Assembly (NCBI GenBank): GCA_036503065.1
Contig: DASXXM010000085.1
Coordinates: 1 to 8,305 of the forward strand
DNA: 8,305 nucleotides
Origin: DATEPR01 sp036503065
GTDB taxonomy: Bacteria > Actinomycetota > Actinomycetes > Mycobacteriales > Pseudonocardiaceae
Direction: 5' to 3'
Under the pieces are notes generated by a model that was not told the DNA's origin, made no database searches, and saw only the letters and a program-made list of their open reading frames with translations. Shown one piece after another: positions 1 through 4,864 of this stretch. Each line of letters starts with the position of its first letter. The stretch's first letter is position 1. Both the position numbers and the translations under genes were made by a program.

Positions 1-82
1 CCGGTTCACCAACGAGCAGGTGGCCTGCCACTACCTGTTCGGCCGCCTGGTGTTCGCTCAGGTCGCGCGAGGAGCGCAGTGA
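1..82 (+). CDS. C-terminal fragment of an unrecognised protein
   Basis: An open frame enters from the left edge (first complete codon at 2) and stops at TGA 80-82, giving 26 residues that include FTNEQVACHYLFGRLVF. Nearly every third codon position is G or C, which supports real coding, although the last few codons (GCT, CGA, GGA) are less biased. I do not recognise the family, and the fragment is too short to show a domain. The TGA stop lies inside the left border shared by the two hairpin repeats (GTGACAT), so the original 3' end of this gene may have been changed when the repeat arrived. That is inference. The next gene, hisN, is convergent. Confidence 0.6.
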   Translation, partial: RFTNEQVACHYLFGRLVFAQVARGAQ

Positions 83-204
83 CATTGGCTCGCTCCGCTC
101 GCGGGCCCAGCCGCCTTTACGCGGCGTCTGCTGCCCCTCCACTCGCTTCGCTTCGTTCCGGGGCAGCAGACGCCGCGGCGGCTGGGCCGTGCATTGGCTC
201 GCTC
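81..204. repeat. Hairpin repeat, copy 1 (direct repeat, 85-nt interrupted stem, direct repeat)
   Basis: The core at 104-188 folds into a long stem. Positions 104-114 pair with 178-188 (11 bp) and 120-137 pair with 160-177 (18 bp). A 5-nt bulge CTTTA (115-119) lies on the left arm and a 22-nt pyrimidine-rich loop at 138-159. A perfect 13-nt direct repeat CATTGGCTCGCTC flanks it at 83-95 and 192-204. It lies between convergent genes, so it could serve as a bidirectional terminator, but no T-tract follows. A second copy with the same design sits at 3827-3976 between divergent genes, where a terminator role is unlikely. The remainder of this gap, 205-237, shows nothing further. Confidence 0.9.
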
Positions 205-237
205 TGACTGACGAAGGCACCGGGGCCGGTCGGGCCG

Positions 238-1032
238 CTACGACCGCGGTGGCGGGCCGAGGACGGTCAGCGCCGCGTCGTGCAGCCTGCCGTTGGTGGA
301 GAGGGCCGAACCGCCGTCGTGGCGCGGCCTGCCGGTCAGGTCGGTGAACCGGCCGCCCGCTTCGGTCACGATGACCTGCAGCGCCGCCACGTCCCACGGG
401 TTCACGACCGGCTCCGCCGCCACGTCCATCGCGCCCTCCGCGACCAGGCAGTGCTGCCAGAAGTCGCCGAACGCCCTGCTCTCCCAGCAGGCGTCCACCA
501 GGCCGACGTAGGCGTCCCTGGAGTGGTACCGCGCCCAGGAGCCGAGGTCGGTCGTGGACAGGTACGCGTCCGCGAGCTCGTCCACGCCGGACACCGAGAT
601 GCGCCACGGATCGCCGTGCGGGGCACTGCTCCAGGCCCCCGTGCCGCTCGCCGCCCACCAGCGCCTGCCGAGCGCGGGCGCGCTGGCCACGCCGACCAGC
701 GGTGCGCCCTCGACGAGCAGCGCGATCAGGGTCGCCCAGGCCGGCACGCCGCGCAGGAAGTTCTTCGTCCCGTCCACCGGATCGATCAGCCAGGTCCGGC
801 CGGGTCCGGCGGCGCCGCCGCGTTCCTCGCCGACGATCCGGTCGCCCGGTCGCGCTTCGGCGAGCAGTTCCCGGATTCGGTCCTCAACGGCCAGGTCGGC
901 GTCGGTGACCGGCGAGCGATCGGGTTTGCGGTCTACCGTCAGGTCGTGGGCGCGGAAGCGCGCGGCGGTGATGGCGTCGGCCTCGTCCGCGAGTCGCAGG
1001 GCCAGTTCGATATCAGATTCGTCGAGTGACAC
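238..1032 (-). CDS. hisN: Histidinol-phosphatase (inositol monophosphatase family)
   Basis: This 264-aa protein removes phosphate from L-histidinol phosphate, the penultimate histidine biosynthesis step, as a soluble Mg-dependent enzyme. It carries the IMPase-family metal and phosphate motifs in order: GEE (residues 68-70), DPVDGTKNF (84-92, with metal-binding Asp84 and Asp87) and WDVAA (213-217, Asp214). VTDAD (42-46) and the SAPALGRRWWAA segment (118-128) closely resemble actinobacterial HisN, such as Rv3137 as I recall it, more than general inositol phosphatases. Length is normal for the family. The start is GTG 1030-1032. No purine-rich SD precedes it, so a short-leader or leaderless transcript is possible, but I see no convincing full promoter. 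It is divergent from the response regulator across 71 bp, and other histidine genes are not in the window. A related sugar-phosphatase activity cannot be excluded by sequence. Confidence 0.92.
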   Translation of the reverse strand: MSLDESDIELALRLADEADAITAARFRAHDLTVDRKPDRSPVTDADLAVEDRIRELLAEARPGDRIVGEERGGAAGPGRTWLIDPVDGTKNFLRGVPAWATLIALLVEGAPLVGVASAPALGRRWWAASGTGAWSSAPHGDPWRISVSGVDELADAYLSTTDLGSWARYHSRDAYVGLVDACWESRAFGDFWQHCLVAEGAMDVAAEPVVNPWDVAALQVIVTEAGGRFTDLTGRPRHDGGSALSTNGRLHDAALTVLGPPPRS

Positions 1033-1103
1033 GGTTTGGATGCTGTCATGAATACGCTGGGTGTCCTGACCGAACCCGTGCCCGCATCACAGAGGAGCGC
1101 ACC

Positions 1104-1787
1104 GTGAACGTGGTGCTACTGGCCGAGGACGATCCCACGATCGCCGAGCCCCTCTCCAGGGCCCTGCACCGGGAGGGCTACGCGGTGCAGATCGTGTCGG
1201 ACGGCCCGACCGCGTTGGAGGCCGCCAACGCCGGCGGCGCGGACCTGCTGGTGCTGGACCTGGGGCTGCCCGGCATGGACGGCCTCGAGGTCTGCCGGCG
1301 GCTGCGCTCGGCAGGCCGCGGCCTGCCGGTGCTGATGCTGACCGCCCGCGCGGACGAGGTGGACTTCGTGGTCGGCCTGGACGCCGGTGCCGACGACTAC
1401 GTGGCCAAGCCGTTCCGGCTGGCCGAGCTGATGGCCCGCATCCGGGCGCTGCTGCGCCGCCGGTCGCCGGAGACGCTGGAGGCCAACGGCGTGCGGATGG
1501 ACCTGAGCGGGCGGCTGGTCACCGTGGACGGCGTGGAGATCCAGCTGGCGAACAAGGAGTTCGAGCTGCTGCGGGTGCTGATGCAGCACGCGGGCCATGT
1601 GGTGACCCGCGAGGAGATCCTGTTCGAGGTGTGGAACGGGCCGGAACTGAAGAACAGCAAGACGTTGGACATGCACATGTCCTGGTTGCGCCGCAAGCTC
1701 GGCGATGGCAGCCCGCGGTCCGCGGAGCGGCGGATCGCGACCGTGCGCGGGGTCGGTTTCCGGTTCAACGCGGACAACGCGGACTAG
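1104..1787 (+). CDS. OmpR/PhoB-family response regulator
   Basis: A 227-aa DNA-binding response regulator, the output half of a two-component system with the kinase that follows. The receiver domain (about residues 1-115) has the acidic pair Asp9/Asp10, phosphoacceptor Asp52 in VLDLGLPGMDG, Thr80 in MLTAR and Lys102 in VAKPF, so all catalytic positions are present. The C-terminal winged helix (about 127-224) includes LANKEFELLRVLMQHAG, the VVTREEIL recognition-helix region and the closing VRGVGFRF. The chosen start is GTG 1104, with SD AGAGGAG at 1091-1097. An in-frame GTG at 1026 would add 26 residues unlike any receiver domain and would run into the hisN start. The stop lies 9 nt before the kinase start, so the two are almost certainly cotranscribed. 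The regulon cannot be inferred. Confidence 0.93.
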   Translation: MNVVLLAEDDPTIAEPLSRALHREGYAVQIVSDGPTALEAANAGGADLLVLDLGLPGMDGLEVCRRLRSAGRGLPVLMLTARADEVDFVVGLDAGADDYVAKPFRLAELMARIRALLRRRSPETLEANGVRMDLSGRLVTVDGVEIQLANKEFELLRVLMQHAGHVVTREEILFEVWNGPELKNSKTLDMHMSWLRRKLGDGSPRSAERRIATVRGVGFRFNADNAD

Positions 1788-1796
1788 GGGGCCGGT

Positions 1797-3068
1797 GTGC
1801 GGCGGCGCATCCTGCTCGCCATTCTGCTGGCGGTCGCGGTCACTGCCTGTGCGCTCGGTGTGCCGCTGGGTTACGCCGCGATGCAGATGGTCGAGATCCT
1901 CAGCGACAGCAACCTGATCAGCTACGCGCAGAAGGCCGCGACCAGCGTGGACCAGGACCTCGACGCCAATCGCAAGCCGAACCTGACCAAGCTGGCCAGC
2001 ACGGACCCGGTCGGCGGTCAGATCACCCTGAGCCTGCCCAACCAGGCACCGCTGACCTACGGCGACGCCGGCACGGACGTCATCTCGGAGTCGGAGTCCG
2101 TCCGCAACGGCACGGTCCGGGTGTCCCTGCCGGCCGGCCCGATCCGCAGGCTCCAGGCCGAGGTCGCGGTGTTCGTGGTCCTGCTGGTGGTGCTGTCGAT
2201 CAGCACCGGCACGGTCGTCGCCACGGTCACCGCCCGCAGGCTCACCGAACCGATGCGACACGTGGCCGACCGCGCGATCCGGTTGGGTGCGGGGGACTTC
2301 CGTGCGGACAGCAGCCGCTACGGCGTTGCCGAGCTGGACCTGGTGGCCGACTCGCTGGACACGTCGGCCGCCGCGCTGGCGCTGCTGGTGCAGCGGGAAC
2401 GGGATCTGGTCGGCGACGTGTCGCATCAGTTGCGCAGCAGGCTGACCGCGTTGCAGCTCCGGCTGGAGACGCTGACCCTGGCGTCCAATGTGGAAACCGC
2501 GGAGGACGCGTCGGCAGCGCTCGACCAGGCGGAGCGGCTGGCCCAGGTACTGGACGAACTGCTCGCCGCGGCATCGGCCGCGCGTGCCGCCGAGGCCCAG
2601 CCGATCAACCTGGCCGTGCGGCTGCCGATGATGGTGGCCGAGTGGCGGGAACTGTTGCGCGCCAAGGGTCGCGTCCTACGGCTGCGGGTACCCGAGGGAC
2701 TGCTCGCCAGGGCCACCCCCGGCCGGCTGCGCGAGGCGCTCGGCGTGCTGCTGGACAACTCGCTGAAGTACGGCACCGGCACGGTGCTCGTCGCGGCCCG
2801 TCGCGGCGACGGCATGGTGCTGATCGAGGTGAGCGACGCGGGCCCGGGCGTGCCGGACGAACTGGCCGCGCACGTGTTCGAGCGCGGGGTGTCCGGCGGC
2901 GGTTCGACGGGGGTCGGGCTGGCACTGGCCAGGGCGTTGGTGGACGCCGACGGCGGCCGGTTGGAGCTGGCGGTGCTGCGGCCGCCGACGTTCGCGCTGT
3001 TCCTGCCGGTCGCCAAGGCGGAGGACGTACTGGCGACCCCGTGGCGAACCGAGCCGACACCGCGCTGA
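1797..3068 (+). CDS. HAMP-domain sensor histidine kinase
   Basis: A 423-aa membrane sensor kinase, cognate partner of the upstream regulator. Layout: first membrane helix about 5-28; extracytoplasmic sensor about 29-120 with no recognised fold; second helix about 121-145; HAMP linker about 146-198; dimerisation helix with His210 in DVSHQLRSRL; ATPase domain with N-box LLDNSLKYG (Asn321), G1 box DAGPGVP (347-353), F-box VFERG and G2 box GGSTGVGLALA (368-377). All the catalytic boxes are intact. The start is GTG 1797 with an AGGGGG SD at 1786-1791 that overlaps the regulator's stop codon, which suggests translational coupling. The start is probably right because it places a positively charged N-terminus (MRRR) just before the first helix. 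The signal sensed is unknown. The gene ends convergently with the GtrA gene. Confidence 0.93.
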   Translation: MRRRILLAILLAVAVTACALGVPLGYAAMQMVEILSDSNLISYAQKAATSVDQDLDANRKPNLTKLASTDPVGGQITLSLPNQAPLTYGDAGTDVISESESVRNGTVRVSLPAGPIRRLQAEVAVFVVLLVVLSISTGTVVATVTARRLTEPMRHVADRAIRLGAGDFRADSSRYGVAELDLVADSLDTSAAALALLVQRERDLVGDVSHQLRSRLTALQLRLETLTLASNVETAEDASAALDQAERLAQVLDELLAAASAARAAEAQPINLAVRLPMMVAEWRELLRAKGRVLRLRVPEGLLARATPGRLREALGVLLDNSLKYGTGTVLVAARRGDGMVLIEVSDAGPGVPDELAAHVFERGVSGGGSTGVGLALARALVDADGGRLELAVLRPPTFALFLPVAKAEDVLATPWRTEPTPR

Positions 3069-3082
3069 GCTTTGATCGGACC

Positions 3083-3091
3083 TGTGGATAA
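3083..3091 (+). other. DnaA-box-like 9-mer TGTGGATAA
   Basis: The sequence TGTGGATAA is the exact reverse complement of the classical DnaA box TTATCCACA. It lies 14 nt after the kinase stop, in the AT-richer gap between convergent genes. A second box-like site with the same orientation begins at 3192. Binding is inferred only from the match. Confidence 0.5.
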
Positions 3092-3144
3092 CTTCGAAAG
3101 CCATCGCATTTTCGCAGGTCAGGGCTCGGGGATCCCCCCAATTT

Positions 3145-3167
3145 CCAGTCTAGTTGATCTTGACTGG
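3145..3167. terminator. Weak stem-loop between convergent genes
   Basis: CCAGTC at 3145-3150 pairs with GACTGG at 3162-3167 across an 11-nt loop, and TTT (3142-3144) can extend the stem against GAG (3168-3170) with one A-T and two G-T pairs. It sits midway between the stops of the kinase (3068) and GtrA (3218), where a shared terminator would be expected. There is no clear T-tract and the stem is short, so this is only a candidate. A second inverted repeat, GACTCGA (3174-3180) with TCGAGTC (3213-3219), spans the end of the GtrA gene and could serve instead. Confidence 0.3.
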
Positions 3168-3191
3168 GAGCGCGACTCGATTCGCGCGGGT

Positions 3192-3200
3192 TGTGGACAA
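3192..3200 (+). other. DnaA-box-like 9-mer TGTGGACAA
   Basis: The reverse complement is TTGTCCACA, the form of the DnaA box preferred in high-GC actinobacteria. It has the same orientation as the site at 3083-3091 and starts 109 nt downstream of it. It lies within GTTGTGGACAAC, whose 5-nt outer arms (GTTGT/ACAAC) are self-complementary. Confidence 0.5.
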
Positions 3201-3217
3201 CTGGAACTTCGGTCGAG

Positions 3218-3775
3218 TCAGGCGACCTGTTCGTCGGACTTGGTCGCGCCGTCGACCGAGTGCAGCCTGCGGACCCTGCGGTCCGGGCGGACGTTCTCGC
3301 TGGGGAATACCCACTTCTTGAAGGCCCACCACCGGAACACCATGGCCACCAGCGTGCCGATGATCATGCCGCTGGTGAAGTCGGAGAACTCCTGCACGAA
3401 CCGGCTCACGTTGGGCACCTGGAGGTCCAGCGCGTAGCGGGAGATCCACAGCGGCGCCGTATTCAGTACCACGCCCATGCCGCTGATCAGGAAGAACAGC
3501 GCGGCCTCGTGGTGGCGCTCGCGGCCGCCCCTGGTCCGGAACGCCCACTCGCGGTTGAGGACGTACGACACGATGGTCGCGATGATGACCGCGATCGCCT
3601 GCGCGGTGACCGGCTTGTCGCCCAGCACGCTCAGCTTCAGGCCGTAGTTCACCGTCAGCGTGATCAGGAAGCAGAACCCGCCGACGAAGGCGAACTTCAG
3701 CAACTCGCGGTGCTTGAGCAGCAGCGAACGCACCGGCTCCGGTACGCGTTCGAGCGTGCTGTCGACTAGGGACAC
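3218..3775 (-). CDS. GtrA-family four-helix membrane protein
   Basis: A 185-aa integral membrane protein of the GtrA/DPMS flippase-like family, whose characterised members help move polyprenyl-phosphate-linked sugars across the membrane for cell-envelope glycosylation. The specific substrate here is unknown. Four hydrophobic segments lie at about 26-47, 56-76, 89-111 and 133-150. The family-typical aromatic/basic motifs follow helices 2 and 4: LNREWAFR (73-80) and FRWWAFKKWVFP (147-158). The start chosen is GTG 3773-3775 (VSLVDSTLERVPEPV), which gives a normal family length. An upstream ATG at 4045 would add 90 low-complexity residues translated across the hairpin repeat. No SD precedes the GTG, but a TACAGT -10-like hexamer 7 nt upstream suggests a leaderless mRNA. 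The cytoplasmic tail after residue 160 is basic and polar. The gene is convergent with the kinase. Confidence 0.88.
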   Translation of the reverse strand: MSLVDSTLERVPEPVRSLLLKHRELLKFAFVGGFCFLITLTVNYGLKLSVLGDKPVTAQAIAVIIATIVSYVLNREWAFRTRGGRERHHEAALFFLISGMGVVLNTAPLWISRYALDLQVPNVSRFVQEFSDFTSGMIIGTLVAMVFRWWAFKKWVFPSENVRPDRRVRRLHSVDGATKSDEQVA

Positions 3776-3782
3776 ATCATCG

Positions 3783-3788
3783 ACTGTA
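3783..3788 (-). promoter_or_regulatory. Possible -10 hexamer for leaderless GtrA transcript
   Basis: On the minus strand TACAGT (TAnnnT type) ends 7 nt before the GTG start of the GtrA gene, which would put transcription initiation on or next to the start codon. This fits the lack of an SD. I could not find a convincing -35 hexamer 16-19 nt upstream, so confidence is low. Confidence 0.3.
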
Positions 3789-3826
3789 CCGACTCGATCG
3801 TGAGCTCCGTGCTTGGGATGTGCTGT

Positions 3827-3976
3827 GACATGGCGCGCTGGCGCGCGCGGGTCCTGCCGCCTTTGCGCGGCGTCTTCGTCCCTCCACTCGCTGCGCTTCG
3901 TTCCGAAGGACGAAGACGCCGCGGCGGCAGGACCGGGGTGGTCCGGCGCGGAGTCATGGTGCGGCGGTGCGCGCGG
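3827..3976. repeat. Hairpin repeat, copy 2
   Basis: The core at 3850-3934 is again 85 nt. Positions 3850-3860 pair with 3924-3934 (11 bp) and 3866-3881 pair with 3908-3923 (16 bp). A 5-nt bulge CTTTG (3861-3865) lies on the left arm and a 26-nt loop at 3882-3907. The loop matches copy 1 almost base for base over CTCCACTCGCTKCGCTTCG. An imperfect 22-nt direct repeat (18 of 22 identical) flanks it at 3829-3850 and 3955-3976, and the left border GTGACAT matches copy 1. It occupies most of the 330-bp gap between the divergent GtrA gene and the gene starting at 4106. The rest of that gap holds only weak promoter-like sequence. Confidence 0.9.
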
Positions 3977-4105
3977 TAGGACCGGGTGCGAAACCATCAC
4001 CCACATGGTCGCGTCAGAATTGTCGGCGCGGCACACTCCTCCCAATAGTGTGGTGCGCGGCGCGCTTGGCTACCGAGCGTGGTAGTCCGGAAGGAGACAG
4101 GTCCG

Positions 4106-4864
4106 ATGTCCGGTCCGTACCCACCGCCGGGGTATCCGCGCCCACCCGACCAGGGCGGCTGGGGTGACCAACCGCAACAGCCGTACTACGACTTCCCCAC
4201 GGTCCAGTACGGCGGCCTGGCCAACCCGCAGGGTGGCTGGGGTCCGCCGCCGCGCCGCCCGCGCAACCGGGGCCGGATGATCGTGGCCGCGGTGTCCATC
4301 CTGGTCATCATCGCGGGTGTGGTGACCGGGGCCGTGCTGCTGCACCAGCGGCACCCCCAGCCCGCCGCCGCCCCGCCGCCCCCCACGACCAGCCCGGCGC
4401 CGCCGCCCACCACAGCCCAGCCGACGACCACCGCGCCCGACGACGGCCTGCCCAACGGCAACACCGTGCTGCACCTGGCCACCGGCGCCTGCGTGAGCGC
4501 CCAGGCCACCGCGAACAACCAGTACCGCCTCGGCCGCCAGGTCGCCTGCGGCACCGCGCAGTCGGACCTGGTGCTGGCGGTGGTGAGCCCGGACATGGCG
4601 GGCTGTGCCGACCACGAGTACCTGCGGGTGTCCGCGCCGTCGACCGGCGTCTACTGCTTCACCCTGGACGTGAAACAGGGCGACTGTGTGGACAGCAGCT
4701 TCCTCAAGTCCCCGTGCGCGCCCGGCGCGTTCACCGTGCTCAGGACCGAGCCCGGACCGGGCGGCTCGACGTCGTGCACGGACACGGCGGGCGCGACGCA
4801 CTGGGTACCGGTCGGCCGCAACCCGGTCGCGGTGGCCTGCGTCGGCCCGGCCCGGACGTTCTAG
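4106..4864 (+). CDS. Single-pass membrane protein with Pro/Thr linker and duplicated four-Cys exterior module
   Basis: A 252-aa protein of unknown function. The first 57 residues are a Pro/Gly/Tyr/Gln-rich cytoplasmic region, as seen in many actinobacterial membrane proteins. One membrane helix spans about 58-79, preceded by an Arg-rich stretch (50-57), so the C-terminus should be outside. A Pro/Thr linker (84-111) follows, then a globular exterior of about 135 residues with eight cysteines: 129, 148, 167, 184 and 194, 204, 224, 245. Each half begins GxCV and ends with VYC or VAC, which suggests an internal duplication and up to four disulfides. GDCVDSS resembles the repeats of LppU-like or septum-formation-type secreted proteins, but this is a weak guess. 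The start is ATG 4106 with SD AAGGAG at 4091-4096. A TAGTGT hexamer at 4046-4051 could be a -10, but TTGTCG at 4020-4025 is spaced 20 nt away. The TAG stop overlaps the stop of the convergent sigma fusion. Confidence 0.8.
   Translation: MSGPYPPPGYPRPPDQGGWGDQPQQPYYDFPTVQYGGLANPQGGWGPPPRRPRNRGRMIVAAVSILVIIAGVVTGAVLLHQRHPQPAAAPPPPTTSPAPPPTTAQPTTTAPDDGLPNGNTVLHLATGACVSAQATANNQYRLGRQVACGTAQSDLVLAVVSPDMAGCADHEYLRVSAPSTGVYCFTLDVKQGDCVDSSFLKSPCAPGAFTVLRTEPGPGGSTSCTDTAGATHWVPVGRNPVAVACVGPARTF

Noticed and set aside
104..188. Simple rho-independent terminator
   Set aside because: There is no T-tract, and the stem is far longer than usual with a conserved bulge. The sister copy lies between divergent genes, where a terminator makes little sense.
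1026..1103. Upstream GTG at 1026 for the response regulator
   Set aside because: The added residues do not belong to a receiver domain and overlap the hisN start, while GTG 1104 has a good SD (AGAGGAG) at normal spacing.
1116..3091. Long open frames antisense or out of frame to the two-component genes (1116-2426 minus, 1631-3091 plus)
   Set aside because: Compositionally biased translations with no domains. The OmpR regulator and kinase reading frames carry all expected catalytic motifs.
3069..3217. Replication origin
   Set aside because: Only two DnaA-box-like sites, and no dnaA or dnaN genes, box cluster or clear unwinding element. At most a minor DnaA-binding site.
3776..4045. N-terminal 90-residue extension of GtrA starting at 4045
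   Set aside because: The extension is low-complexity translation through the hairpin repeat, and family length and the first membrane helix fit the GTG at 3775.
4079..4105. Upstream GTG at 4079 for the Cys-rich membrane protein
   Set aside because: The SD AAGGAG at 4091-4096 would then be inside the coding region. ATG 4106 is correctly spaced and begins the typical MSGPYPPPGY N-terminus.
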